Part shown: piece after piece, positions 7,361 through 15,598 of the stretch
How positions within the stretch are numbered: position 1 is the first letter of the stretch
Layout of the letters: the number at the start of each line of letters is the position of its first letter
Origin: Candidatus Martarchaeota archaeon
Lineage (GTDB): Archaea; Micrarchaeota; Micrarchaeia; Micrarchaeales; CABMGC01
Direction of reading: 5' to 3'
Assembly (NCBI GenBank): GCA_023379075.1
Contig: JAMCSO010000026.1
Span: forward strand, 1 to 37,219
Length of the DNA: 37,219 nt
Made by a program: the position numbers and the translations under genes
The notes under the pieces: model-generated
The model's input: the letters and a program-made list of their open reading frames with translations, nothing else
What the model was told of the DNA's origin: nothing
Databases searched by the model: none

Positions 7361-7909
7361 CTATTCCTTCTTTTTTATTACTTTCGGTACGCGTATTCCT
7401 CTCTGCCTTAAGTAAGAGCCTTTGTATGCATTCTTAACTCTATTCAATGTTGTTGCAAAGATCACATGGGCAAATCGCGTTCCAGGCCTCAATAATATTG
7501 CATGTTCACTGCTGTTGTAAACATCAAGCGTCACAGTGCCAGCAAAACCCGCATCTATTATTGTCGGCGGCAGGATGAGGCCGTGCCTGGCCCACGTGCT
7601 TCTTAGCTCAACAAAACCCATAAGGTTATCTGGCAGCCCGACATGCTCTATCGTAGACGCAAGAACTTGGGTCTTGGCAGGAATTATCAGTTCTTCGTCG
7701 TTCTTCTCTATTATATATGCCTTCTTAACATGCGCCACATTTGAGGGATCCAGCACAAAATCCTTATTCAATTTTGGATTATGTCTTGCTATCTCGTTTG
7801 CCAATCTAAGATCAAGTCCATTCTCTCTGATGGTCTCTTTGCTCATTGGCTCTATAATTAGCCTTTTGTGTTTGATGTAGCTCTCAAGATCAAAGTCCGA
7901 CAATATCAT
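7361..7909 (-). CDS. dcd: dCTP deaminase / dUTPase-family protein
   Basis: Trimeric dUTPase-fold enzyme of deoxypyrimidine supply; family members deaminate dCTP to dUTP, hydrolyse dUTP to dUMP, or both. It starts MILSDFDL as usual, and has the core ELRSTWAR.GL and the motif ...IIDAGFAGTVTLDVYN, then RPGTRFAHVIF. In E. coli Dcd the catalytic Glu138 lies in 'IVLEFYN'. The aligned position here is Asp (residue 129 counted from this start, TLDVYN), an unusual substitution. The Asp of 'IID' used by dUTPases is kept. Whether it deaminates, hydrolyses dUTP or does both is therefore open. ATG 7909 was preferred to the upstream TTG 7918. The thymidylate kinase gene lies divergently upstream, matching a dTTP-synthesis role. 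Confidence 0.85.
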   Translation of the reverse strand: MILSDFDLESYIKHKRLIIEPMSKETIRENGLDLRLANEIARHNPKLNKDFVLDPSNVAHVKKAYIIEKNDEELIIPAKTQVLASTIEHVGLPDNLMGFVELRSTWARHGLILPPTIIDAGFAGTVTLDVYNSSEHAILLRPGTRFAHVIFATTLNRVKNAYKGSYLRQRGIRVPKVIKKKE

Positions 7910-7973
7910 GGTAACCAATAACTTCTAGTTGAACGCATTTATATATTTTTGGGAAGCAATGGTATCGTCAATT

Positions 7974-7981
7974 GGGGGTGG
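7974..7981 (+). promoter_or_regulatory. Shine-Dalgarno-like site deciding the tmk start
   Basis: GGGGGTGG lies 4 nt before ATG 7986 and matches the archaeal anti-Shine-Dalgarno sequence well. It favours 7986 over the longer reading frame that begins at 7929. A TATA-like CATTTATA (7936-7943) upstream leaves a leader of roughly 20 nt. Confidence 0.55.
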
Positions 7982-7985
7982 TTTC

Positions 7986-8576
7986 ATGTTCTTGGTTCTT
8001 GAAGGAATTGACGGCGCAGGTAAGACCACACACGCAAAGATGTTGCACGAGTATTTCAGATCCAAGAGCCAGAAATGTGTCCTGACAGACGAGCCAACCT
8101 CCGGAACAATAGGCATAATAATAAAGGGCTTCCTCAGGCAAAAGTCTGGGATAAGCCCAACCGCACTTCAGCTGCTCTTTGCTTCTGACAGAGCTGAGCA
8201 CGTCGAGAAATTCATAGTCCCAGAGCTTAAATCCGGAACCAATATAATAATGGATAGGTACGTGGCATCTACTGTAGCATACGGAACTGCATCTGGTCTT
8301 GATAAAGAGTGGCTAATAAGCATCAACAGCAAGTTCAGGACGCCTGACATTACTCTGCTTCTTGACATAGACCCAAAAGTCTCCATGAAACGAAAGTTTC
8401 CAAACCAGGACGAGAGCGAGGTCGAGCTCTTCGAGAGCGTATCTCTATTGGAAAAGGTGAGAAATACCTACCTCGAGCTCGCAAAGGTCTACGATAACTA
8501 TTTTATAATTGATGCCTCCAAAAGCAAAGATGCAGTTGAACAAGCCATCTTAAATAAGATTGAGCACATACTATAA
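7986..8576 (+). CDS. tmk: Thymidylate kinase
   Basis: Phosphorylates dTMP to dTDP with ATP, the step before dTTP. The P-loop is LEGIDGAGKTTHAK at the N-terminus, followed by the DEPTSG segment, the DR(Y) substrate-binding motif IIMDRYVASTVAYG and the LLLDIDPKVSMKR strand. Length of 196 residues is normal. The start is set by the strong Shine-Dalgarno at 7974-7981. It is divergent from dcd, 76 nt apart, consistent with a shared role in pyrimidine deoxynucleotide synthesis. tRNA-Glu follows 14 nt after the stop. Confidence 0.95.
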   Translation: MFLVLEGIDGAGKTTHAKMLHEYFRSKSQKCVLTDEPTSGTIGIIIKGFLRQKSGISPTALQLLFASDRAEHVEKFIVPELKSGTNIIMDRYVASTVAYGTASGLDKEWLISINSKFRTPDITLLLDIDPKVSMKRKFPNQDESEVELFESVSLLEKVRNTYLELAKVYDNYFIIDASKSKDAVEQAILNKIEHIL

Positions 8577-8590
8577 TTATATTTTTAGAC

Positions 8591-8665
8591 GCTCCCATCG
8601 TCCAGCCCGGCTAAGGACGCGGGGCTTTCAACCCTGAAACTCGGGTTCAAATCCCGATGGGAGCA
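8591..8665 (+). tRNA. tRNA-Glu(UUC)
   Basis: Complete 75-nt cloverleaf without intron: acceptor GCTCCCA/TGGGAGC, D stem GTCC/GGAC, anticodon stem CGGGG/CCCTG with loop CTTTCAA, 4-nt variable loop, and T arm TCGGG-TTCAAAT-CCCGA. The anticodon TTC is at 8627-8629, and the discriminator is A8665. No 3' CCA is encoded. Confidence 0.95.
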
Positions 8666-8799
8666 CTCGAACTTCGGGGTTATATCTAGAAACCCGGCAT
8701 GTTTTTGTCTGATTGCACATATTAATTATAAGAAACAGAAAGAGAATACCATTACGGACAACACAAACAAAGATAAATGTAATTTTCCAATTCAATTGG

Positions 8800-9708
8800 T
8801 TGTGTGATTGCATCGAAGCTACAGACATATTTGTGAAAACCTTCAATATACTCAGATCCAATCCTGGGGCAGTTCTGCCTTTGCTTGCATTTACACTAAT
8901 TATCGGAGGGATAACTCTATATTATGTCTTTTCTTTGCTGAACGGACTTTATGGTGTTAATGGCTTTGCCCTTGGCCACCACATAAAAACAAACAGTTCA
9001 TACCTGTCCGCTCTGATACCTTTCTTTGAGAAGATAGTCATGTTCATACTTCTACTGATACTAGCCTCATTCTTCATAACACCCTTGCTAACTGGTTTTT
9101 ACATAAGTGTTGCTAATCAGGGATATGTCAAAACACGAATATCAACCGGCGCCGCATTCAGCTTCGCAAAGAAAGCATACCTTACTCTTCTTGCAACAGA
9201 ACTTGTTATCTATGCAATATGGATTGCAGCCATTGCAATTCTTGCACTCATATTCATTCTTCCAGTTGGATATTTTGGTCGCGGGATCGGCTCAATCATC
9301 TGGCTTCTTCTAGGCGGCATCGTCTCTCTAATAATATTAATATTTCTAGGCATACTGCTCTACGAGGCGTATCCGATTGCGGCGATGGAGGGGGTTGGGG
9401 CAATAGGCGCCATAAAAAGAAGCGTCGATGTTGGGTGGAGGAAGATACGCGAAATATTTGTGGTCTTTCTGGTAACGGCAGCGATATTGATAGGTTACAT
9501 CACAATACTGGGCTTATTACAGACAACACTCGAGTTTCTTGCTTCTACATATGGGGTTCTATCCATAGGCATAATAATTATGCAGATAATAAATTTCATA
9601 TTTGGTTCTGGACTAAATTCCTGGTTCCTGATGGTTCCTGTTGGTCTCTATAAGGGATATGTGGAAGCCGAGGTTGAAAACAAGCCGAAGAACACCAAAG
9701 CCGAATGA
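8800..9708 (+). CDS. Polytopic membrane protein of unknown function
   Basis: About 300 residues with six or more hydrophobic segments, a loop rich in Asn/Ser after the first, and a charged C-terminus (EVENKPKNTKAE). It begins with the pattern ATDIFVKTFNILRSNPGAVLPLL. A second cytoplasmic element, EAYPIAAMEGVGAIGAIKRSVDVGWRKIREIF, precedes the last helices. This layout resembles archaeal DUF7847/glycerophosphodiester phosphodiesterase-membrane-domain proteins, in which 'A.A.~S.~~~~~~~' amphipathic loops connect helices; I hold that only loosely. The start is uncertain: a TATA-like element at about 8719-8730 argues against TTG 8713, and TTG 8800 is the best later candidate. Confidence 0.65.
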   Translation: MCDCIEATDIFVKTFNILRSNPGAVLPLLAFTLIIGGITLYYVFSLLNGLYGVNGFALGHHIKTNSSYLSALIPFFEKIVMFILLLILASFFITPLLTGFYISVANQGYVKTRISTGAAFSFAKKAYLTLLATELVIYAIWIAAIAILALIFILPVGYFGRGIGSIIWLLLGGIVSLIILIFLGILLYEAYPIAAMEGVGAIGAIKRSVDVGWRKIREIFVVFLVTAAILIGYITILGLLQTTLEFLASTYGVLSIGIIIMQIINFIFGSGLNSWFLMVPVGLYKGYVEAEVENKPKNTKAE

Positions 9709-9840
9709 GAGATCCGCCACTCAATCAAAGCAACACCCCAAAAGCATATCTTTGCCATTTACTGACCCAAACCAACCATATTTCAATTTACTTCTCAAAA
9801 ACTTTTTATATCTCTGTGTTTGAAAAGATGCAGTGATACT

Positions 9841-10512
9841 GTGCTGGAAATCACCCCTGCAAACAACATGCAGTCTCCAGTTACTGAAAAAAAGATAGAT
9901 GAATCTGCACAACCAGCACCGAAATCTGGAGAAACAAGGCAGACATACATACTTCCTGCCATAGCTGCGATAATAATACTCGTATACTTTCTAGTCCTTC
10001 CAACAATCACACTAAAGAATCCTCTTCTCACAAATACACAAGCGGAAGCTATCCTTGGCACGGGCACATGCTACACAGAGACCATAACCAACAGCTCTTT
10101 GTTTGAGTACGGCAAACAATTTCCACAGATCCAAGGCAACGTGTCTTATGGCTGGGGCCTTCAATGCAGAAAGACCAATGCTGGATACACCGAGATTTTA
10201 TCAGAGCTCGTATTTCAGACAAATTCCTCAGCAGGCGTATCCTCCTCGCTCTACTCATACTCTCTTAATCATCTTCTCGCCCTCTCTGCAACAAGCAACA
10301 TCGCAGTGAACACAATCACTCTGTCTGGAGCTGTTTCTGGAGCCAGATACGATCTCTCCAGAGTTGTACAACAAAAAGGAGGAGAGAGCACCACCACAAT
10401 AATACTCACAGAGTCAAGAAATGACAACGCAGCATTGGTTGTCCTATACAATACTAGTACGAGCCTCAATACTTCATTCCTTGTATCTTCGGTCGCAGAG
10501 AGATTAAATTAG
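9841..10512 (+). CDS. Single-pass membrane-anchored unknown protein
   Basis: About 223 residues. A short hydrophilic N-terminus (~35 residues) is followed by one hydrophobic segment (AIAAIIILVYFLVL), then an extracellular domain rich in Ser, Thr and Asn with several N-glycosylation sequons (NSS, NVS, NTS). Two cysteines (GTCY and LQCR) could form a disulfide outside the cell. No catalytic motif is recognised. A TATA-like element (TTTTTATA, 9803-9810) puts the transcript start just before GTG 9841; TTG 9820 is the longer alternative. It is convergent with the prepilin peptidase gene. Confidence 0.6.
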   Translation: MLEITPANNMQSPVTEKKIDESAQPAPKSGETRQTYILPAIAAIIILVYFLVLPTITLKNPLLTNTQAEAILGTGTCYTETITNSSLFEYGKQFPQIQGNVSYGWGLQCRKTNAGYTEILSELVFQTNSSAGVSSSLYSYSLNHLLALSATSNIAVNTITLSGAVSGARYDLSRVVQQKGGESTTTIILTESRNDNAALVVLYNTSTSLNTSFLVSSVAERLN

Positions 10513-10518
10513 CCTTAA

Positions 10519-11382
10519 TTATGTTATAAACAAGAACAGAATATTACCAACAAGTATGGAGAGGATCGTTCCGATAAGTACAAAAAGAGCCAAAGGTATT
10601 GAATTTCTATAAACAGGCACCTTCTTCCTTATCTTATTTGTATCCTTCAAAAACGACCTTTCTACCAGTCTGCCAAACTTTCTTGATTTGGATTTGAAGA
10701 AAGATATCTCCTTTCTTGTCATGAGATTTAATGCAAGCATATCTCCTTCTTCGAGCTTCGAAGGATATACAAACTCCACCATCCTTGAATTTATCTCTGT
10801 TCCATAATAGCTTATCAAGGAGGCCGCGCATGCGAAGACCACCATTAAGACCAAGCCCTCCACACTTATCCCTAAAGAATATTCAATAAAAGTTAGGAGC
10901 AGAAGATATGAGACGAGGAGCGTTAAGGCCCTAAAAGCACTCTTCTTCCCATGGCCCCTCTTTTCTGCTTCCCTATTCTTCTTTGTAAAAACCAGATAAT
11001 ATATCGGCATCATTATTACCGCAGCATAACCTGCAGTTACCAAAACAGAGAAGATAAACGGAAGTTGATACTGCTGCACACTTGTAAGGTATGCGCTCGG
11101 CTGTATTGGCATTATCAGGCTGAGTGCCACAAACTCATAAATGTCACCAGCCCCAAGGAAGCCTGTTTTGTATGCAACATATCCTAATGAGCCTATTGCA
11201 AGAGCAAGCAGAAGATCCAACCCTAATATTGGTAGTGGGTATGTGATTGAGAATAAGAATCCAACAGCAACAGTGGCATAAACAACGGTATTTGGAACAT
11301 TCCTTTTATTAAATACATCGAATCCAGCGTAGATCAGTGCTACTACCAGGAGTCCAAAAACCCTTAAAGAATACGATAACAT
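10519..11382 (-). CDS. Prepilin/preflagellin peptidase (A24 aspartic protease, PibD/FlaK type)
   Basis: Membrane aspartic protease that removes the short leader of type IV pilin-like proteins (archaella, pili). The first catalytic Asp is in AGFDVFNKRNVPN (Asp22 from this start) and the second is in the GAGD motif (77-80), the signature of the family. Several hydrophobic helices follow. A long basic cytoplasmic stretch lies near residues 205-265, and a final helix ends the protein. At 287 residues it is longer than the smallest PibD enzymes. ATG 11382 is preferred because a TATA-like element (GTATAAGC) lies about 25 nt upstream, implying a leaderless message. No pilin gene is recognisable nearby. 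Confidence 0.85.
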   Translation of the reverse strand: MLSYSLRVFGLLVVALIYAGFDVFNKRNVPNTVVYATVAVGFLFSITYPLPILGLDLLLALAIGSLGYVAYKTGFLGAGDIYEFVALSLIMPIQPSAYLTSVQQYQLPFIFSVLVTAGYAAVIMMPIYYLVFTKKNREAEKRGHGKKSAFRALTLLVSYLLLLTFIEYSLGISVEGLVLMVVFACAASLISYYGTEINSRMVEFVYPSKLEEGDMLALNLMTRKEISFFKSKSRKFGRLVERSFLKDTNKIRKKVPVYRNSIPLALFVLIGTILSILVGNILFLFIT

Positions 11383-11458
11383 TATAACAACCAACACGCT
11401 TATACAAAGGGCTAATGTGATAGCAGCAGATAATTATATATACGTGTTACATATAAGG

Positions 11459-11466
11459 TATAAAAG
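11459..11466 (+). promoter_or_regulatory. TATA box of the eL41 gene
   Basis: TATAAAAG lies 34 nt upstream of the TTG start of eL41, fitting a nearly leaderless transcript. Another A+T-rich block (TTATATATA, about 11434-11442) lies further upstream. Confidence 0.5.
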
Positions 11467-11492
11467 CAAAAGGATCATCGTTCGGTGTTTAT

Positions 11493-11606
11493 TTGGGAAG
11501 TATACCTAGAAAATGGAAGAAGAAAGGAAGAATGCGCTGGAAATGGGTTAAAAAGAAGAGAAAGAGAGTAAAGAGAGCGCAAAAGAGAAGGGTCGGAGAA
11601 CTCTAA
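11493..11606 (+). CDS. rpl41e: Ribosomal protein eL41 (37 residues)
   Basis: Very small, extremely basic ribosomal protein, easily missed by gene finders. The translation begins (M)GSIPRKWKKKGRMRWKW and continues VKKKRKRVKRAQKRRVGEL. The block PRKWKKKGRMRWKW matches what I remember of Thermococcales eL41 almost exactly. The start is TTG 11493; an internal ATG (11532) would give only 24 residues and lose the conserved block. A good TATA box lies 34 nt upstream. A longer antisense reading frame over this spot is a shadow. The spoIIM-like gene starts 15 nt after the stop. Confidence 0.88.
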   Translation: MGSIPRKWKKKGRMRWKWVKKKRKRVKRAQKRRVGEL

Positions 11607-11621
11607 TGAAGTTGGGTATAA

Positions 11622-12293
11622 ATGGCAGCCCGAAAGCGAAGGCCTCCTATTCAGAAAGGAGGAGGCCTTCTCGAACAAAGATGGATCAGGGCAGCGGTTA
11701 TAGTGTTCATTACTGAGCTGTTACTGTTGGCACTCTTCAGCATGGCTCCTATTTCTAGCTCCCAGCAGGCATCACTGCTATCACAGTATAGCTCCCTTGA
11801 AAGCACCATCTCAAACAAATCCTTCCTCTATCAATTCTTCTTCATAGCTCCGCACAATATCCTAATAGCAGCTATAGACGAGATTCCCATTCTTGGGCTA
11901 GCATTCTTCGGTTATTCGATAACCCAGACAGCGATGTTCCTTAATGCATATGCTGTTTCAATCAGCCAACCAGGAATAGTTCTGGTCATAGCATTATTCT
12001 TATTGCCTCACACCATACTCGAGCTGCCAGCATACGCATTAGCAGCAACAGAAAACCTCTTTTTATCCTACTCTTTATTTAGGGGTGGATTTAGAAAAGA
12101 GTTGAGAAGGGCAGCCAGGGTGCTTGGGCTGATCGTGGCAGAGTTGTTTATAGCAGGATCCTTTGAGACCGCAGAACTTCAGCTCAGTACGTATGCGGCA
12201 CTCTCTCTATGGATTCCATTCATACTGCTGATATCTGTTCTGCTATTCTTTCTACTTAAGAAAAAAGAGCCGAAAAGAAGACACATCAAGTAA
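11622..12293 (+). CDS. SpoIIM-family (DUF95) membrane protein
   Basis: Integral membrane protein of the stage II sporulation protein M/DUF95 family, found widely in archaea with no agreed function. About five hydrophobic segments lie in 223 residues. The family pattern NILIAAIDEIPILGLAFFGYS ... LFLLPHTILELPAYALAATE is clear, including the PH..LE.PA motif. The N-terminus (ARKRRPPIQKGG) and C-terminus (KKKEPKRRHIK) are basic and likely cytoplasmic. It lies just downstream of eL41 and may share its promoter. The last 8 nt overlap the 3' end of bud32 on the other strand. Confidence 0.82.
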   Translation: MAARKRRPPIQKGGGLLEQRWIRAAVIVFITELLLLALFSMAPISSSQQASLLSQYSSLESTISNKSFLYQFFFIAPHNILIAAIDEIPILGLAFFGYSITQTAMFLNAYAVSISQPGIVLVIALFLLPHTILELPAYALAATENLFLSYSLFRGGFRKELRRAARVLGLIVAELFIAGSFETAELQLSTYAALSLWIPFILLISVLLFFLLKKKEPKRRHIK

Positions 12294-12873
12294 TTGTCCG
12301 TATTTGGTATCTGCCTCTCTTCTCTATCTCCTTAAGTTTTGATACAACAACATCTCCTTCTGAACAACTCTTAACATAGCTCTGTTCAAGAGCATGATAT
12401 CCTTTTCCCAACGACCTCTTGATCAGAAGCAAGTCTATGGCACGCCCCTCAACGCTCTTAGTTATTTCAGACAATCCAAAATCAATTATACTAAGGCCAT
12501 TCTCCGCAAGCATGAGGTTCGCTGTTGTAAAATCTCCATGTATCACTCCTGAGTCGTGGAGCTTTGCAAGAATTCTTCCTATCTCTTGAGGAATACCTTC
12601 AGGAATACTCTCAAGGTCCTTCAGGGCAACTCCCTCAAGAATCTCAAAATACAATGTAAATCTGCTGCACGCAATAAGTCGTGGGACAGGTACTCCTGCG
12701 CGGTGGGCTCTTTCCATGCATCTGGCCTCCCGCTTTGTCCTTCCCTCTCTTAGTTCAGTATCAAGCTCCTCTACTCTATACTCCTTTCTGCCACGAACCT
12801 TTGCTGCAACCCTATTACCAATAAATTTCACAGTGTAGATCTCCGCCTCTGCTCCCCTGGATAATAACCGCAT
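12286..12873 (-). CDS. bud32: Kae1-associated kinase Bud32 (KEOPS)
   Basis: Small atypical protein kinase/ATPase of the KEOPS complex, needed for t6A modification of ANN-decoding tRNAs. Visible motifs are the Gly-poor loop RGAEAEIY (6-13), Lys25 (VAAK), the catalytic loop IHGDFTTANLM with Asp114 and Asn119, and IDFGLS with Asp131. Length of 195 is typical of the stand-alone archaeal form. Its ATG is immediately after the kae1 stop (TAAATG), so the pair is translationally linked. In many archaea the two are fused; here they are adjacent but separate. Confidence 0.94.
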   Translation of the reverse strand: MRLLSRGAEAEIYTVKFIGNRVAAKVRGRKEYRVEELDTELREGRTKREARCMERAHRAGVPVPRLIACSRFTLYFEILEGVALKDLESIPEGIPQEIGRILAKLHDSGVIHGDFTTANLMLAENGLSIIDFGLSEITKSVEGRAIDLLLIKRSLGKGYHALEQSYVKSCSEGDVVVSKLKEIEKRGRYQIRTIT

Positions 12874-13851
12874 TTAATCAGCCAAGTATTCCACATCATT
12901 TATCCGATATCTCTGCATATAATCACAATCTTCTACTTTTACGCCATACCCCCTTTTCAATACTCTTTCCGCGAGCAGCGCAATCATGGCACCATTGTCT
13001 GCATTAAACTCATTAGGCGCAGCACCGAACTTTATCTTGTGCTCCCTTGCAACACTCTCTAGCATCGCCTTCAACCTTTCACTCTGTGCAACTCCGCCGC
13101 ACACGCAGAATTCTCTGCTCTTGGTAAGAAGAAGCGCACGCTCTGCTGCCTCGCAAAGCATTGCAAAGGCCGTTTCCTGCAGGGAGAATGAGACATCTTT
13201 TTTACTATTCCTTTTGGATAGCTCGACAGCCTTTGTCATAAGTCCTGCAAAGGCAAAGTCCATGCCCTTTACAGTATATGGCAACTTTATGTATTTTCCC
13301 CCAGTAGCTATCTTTGCAACGCTAGACCCCCAGGCAGGATCAAGCCCTATTTTTCTAGCGAAAGAATCCAGCATGTTACCTACACCAATATCAAACGTCT
13401 CCCCAAGAACCAAATAATGTCTTCTTTCAGAGTCGAGCTTAAGAATCTGCGAGTTCCCTCCGCTGACATATAGTGCCAGAGGATCTCTCATATTGGAAAG
13501 GCGTTTTGCTACCTCTACATGTGCCATTCCGTGGTTAATCGGAACAATATCTACATTCAATTCATTGGCCATTGCCTTTGCCTTGCTCATGCCAACCTTA
13601 AGGCACGGGCCTATTCCGGGCCCCATGGTATATCCTATCCCTGAGATATCTTTGAGTCTAACGTCTGCCCTTTCCAAAGACCTCAAAATAACTTCATCCG
13701 CATTCTTATTGTGGAATTCAGCAACCTTTATTGGTATCATGCCTGAATTCCCTATTGGGTAAACCGATTTCTCATTAGAGAGTATTCTCCCATTCTCCAC
13801 TATTCCTACTCCGAACGTATGTGCACTGCTTTCTATACCCATGGTTGGCAT
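12874..13851 (-). CDS. kae1: tRNA N6-threonylcarbamoyladenosine synthase subunit Kae1
   Basis: ASKHA-fold catalytic subunit of KEOPS that transfers the threonylcarbamoyl group to A37 of tRNA. It starts MGIESSAHTFGVGI, carries the metal-ligand motif INHGMAHVEV (His107 and His111), the ALYVSGGNSQ nucleotide-binding loop, GETFDIGVGNMLDSFAR and the C-terminal CGGVAQSERL and FNADNGAMIA motifs. Length of 325 is normal. The usual GIHPREAA.HH motif is shortened to a variant around GMIPIKVAEFHNKNA. ATG 13851 (or 13842) fits the family; a longer frame reaching 13971 would add an unrelated hydrophobic leader and overlap the divergent gene. It is followed directly by bud32. Confidence 0.95.
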   Translation of the reverse strand: MPTMGIESSAHTFGVGIVENGRILSNEKSVYPIGNSGMIPIKVAEFHNKNADEVILRSLERADVRLKDISGIGYTMGPGIGPCLKVGMSKAKAMANELNVDIVPINHGMAHVEVAKRLSNMRDPLALYVSGGNSQILKLDSERRHYLVLGETFDIGVGNMLDSFARKIGLDPAWGSSVAKIATGGKYIKLPYTVKGMDFAFAGLMTKAVELSKRNSKKDVSFSLQETAFAMLCEAAERALLLTKSREFCVCGGVAQSERLKAMLESVAREHKIKFGAAPNEFNADNGAMIALLAERVLKRGYGVKVEDCDYMQRYRINDVEYLAD

Positions 13852-13906
13852 CACATTCAACCTGCAAAGAGAAAATACTAAAATACTAATCAGGAAGATA
13901 TTTATT

Positions 13907-14743
13907 ATGGTTTTGTTTGAGATAAACAAGCAACTTAATGCCTTCAAGGCGATTCCATTCAAAACCCTCACATGTGGTTATTGCGAATCTCCGGTCCTAT
14001 CTCCTACTAAAGATTCTGCCTTTTGTCAATTCTGCGGTGCATACACGGAAGATGCCAAAACCCAGGAAAAACCCGAAGACACTGCCTTCCATAATGGGTT
14101 GGCGAAGATACAATCTTCGATACGCGGCGGGGCTCTTGGCGATGCAAAGGCACTTTCATCCACGCTCTTCACAAAACTCACTGATCCTGAAAAATTATTC
14201 TGTGGAGGCAACATCTACCTCTTTTTATCAGACCAAACTTATTCAAGCAAGGATTATGCCATAACGGGATTTATGGAGAAAAATTCCGCAAACGTTTACG
14301 AATCTCTAGATCTGACCTCAAAATCCAAAGAATTTTTTTATAAAACCCTATGGTTGATAGACGCGTCAAAACCCGAGGAAGCTAACGAACGAGCACTTTT
14401 CATCGCATTTCTTTGTTGCATATACCTAAAGCAACACAAGAAAGCAAAAAGACATCTCGACCTACTGGGATCACGAGAAAAGCCAACACTGATCAGGAGA
14501 TATGCAGATATGATATACTCTGTAGAGACCGGTAGCCAGAATGCCAAAGCACTTATCGAAAGCCTCCTCGGACAAAAAGAGGTTAACACCTTCTTTTACA
14601 TGGGAAAGTATCTTGCCAAATCAAAGAAGCTTACCGAAGCAGAAGCTCTGCTTGCAGCCATAACCTCAATATGCAAGCATCCGCAGGCAGAAGAGCTGCT
14701 AAATAAGATTAGGAACACCGAGCAGGCGCTTTCTCTGCAGTGA
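13907..14743 (+). CDS. Zinc-ribbon plus helical-repeat protein, unknown function
   Basis: The 278-residue protein starts with an amphipathic stretch, then a zinc-ribbon (CGYC ... CQFC, about residues 24-43). The rest is predicted all-helical and resembles TPR-like repeats (ERALFIAFLCCIYLKQHKKAKRHLDLL, then TFFYMGKYLAKSKKLTEAEALLAAI). This layout suggests a soluble scaffold binding protein or nucleic acid, but no named family is recognised. ATG 13907 is chosen because the longer frame from 13841 would run into the divergent kae1 start. The two genes share a 55-nt intergenic promoter region. Confidence 0.65.
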   Translation: MVLFEINKQLNAFKAIPFKTLTCGYCESPVLSPTKDSAFCQFCGAYTEDAKTQEKPEDTAFHNGLAKIQSSIRGGALGDAKALSSTLFTKLTDPEKLFCGGNIYLFLSDQTYSSKDYAITGFMEKNSANVYESLDLTSKSKEFFYKTLWLIDASKPEEANERALFIAFLCCIYLKQHKKAKRHLDLLGSREKPTLIRRYADMIYSVETGSQNAKALIESLLGQKEVNTFFYMGKYLAKSKKLTEAEALLAAITSICKHPQAEELLNKIRNTEQALSLQ

Positions 14744-14801
14744 GTCAAACACGAACTAATTAATACTTTTACAATAAAATACATAATGTCGGTGTCATTC
14801 T

Positions 14802-15587
14802 ATGCCTAACAAGACCGTAATCTCTGTTGTAATATTCATACTTTTGATAGTCGTACTTGTGGTTTATCTTGCAACACGGCCAAGTTCTTTTATACCTCAG
14901 CTAATACATCTGCCAACAGGCAATACCAACACCATAGTCAACACAACCAATAAAACACCATCAAATAAAACAATAACAACCAACACAACTAACAATACGA
15001 ATTCTTCTGGTTTGAGTGGTGAGTGTATTTCAAGCACTGAAACGGTTCCGGTACCTAATGGGAACTTCAGTCTCGGCACCTATCAGTCCTGGACTACAAC
15101 TGGTCTTGGGTTTGGATCCGAACCCTTTAACATAATCTCTGCAAATAATGAAGGCGCTTATTACGGGGCGCCATGGTCTGGATACAATGGTACATTCATC
15201 GCCACAACCTATTCTGGTGGAATTTCATTCCAGGCAGGAAACCTGACTTCAGATTACTTCTTAGTTACGGAGCCTTACCTCAATTTTAAGATAATCTCTC
15301 CACAAAACAACCAACTATATCTGGAGTTATTGACAGACAACAAAACCTTCATCAAGATTTATTACAATACCTATCAGGCCGCAAACAATACTGAGGCAGC
15401 AACCCACTTTGTAAATGCCAGCATCCCTCTAATAAGTCTTCTATGCAAATATGTGCGCGTCAGGGTAGTGGCAAATGTTCTTGGCACAGTCACCACCAGA
15501 GATCAATATCTGGCAGTGACCGACTTTCAGCTCTCCAGGGCCCCACATGCCGAAAGCGGCATAATCGTCAATCAAACAATATCTTGA
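14802..15587 (+). CDS. Membrane-anchored, Asn/Thr-rich secreted protein
   Basis: 261 residues. An N-terminal hydrophobic segment (ISVVIFILLIVVLVVYLA, residues 7-24) acts as signal anchor. A ~45-residue low-complexity linker made almost only of Asn, Thr, Lys and Ser, dense in N-glycosylation sequons, follows. The C-terminal ~180 residues look like a beta-sandwich (VPNGNFSLGTYQSW ... PYLNFKIIS ... VRVRVVANVLGTVT), in the style of carbohydrate-binding or jelly-roll domains. I read it as a surface glycoprotein; ligand unknown. It ends 11 nt before cysS. Confidence 0.65.
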   Translation: MPNKTVISVVIFILLIVVLVVYLATRPSSFIPQLIHLPTGNTNTIVNTTNKTPSNKTITTNTTNNTNSSGLSGECISSTETVPVPNGNFSLGTYQSWTTTGLGFGSEPFNIISANNEGAYYGAPWSGYNGTFIATTYSGGISFQAGNLTSDYFLVTEPYLNFKIISPQNNQLYLELLTDNKTFIKIYYNTYQAANNTEAATHFVNASIPLISLLCKYVRVRVVANVLGTVTTRDQYLAVTDFQLSRAPHAESGIIVNQTIS

Positions 15588-15598
15588 GCTGGCTCTTT

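Noticed and set aside
9219..9653. 144-codon frame inside the 8.8-9.7 kb membrane-protein gene
   Set aside because: Its composition is His/Arg/Cys-rich and unlike any gene here; the main frame is clearly a membrane protein.
11475..11678. 67-codon minus-strand frame over the eL41 gene
   Set aside because: It is antisense to a well-supported eL41 gene, has no family-like sequence and reads through the promoter of its neighbour.
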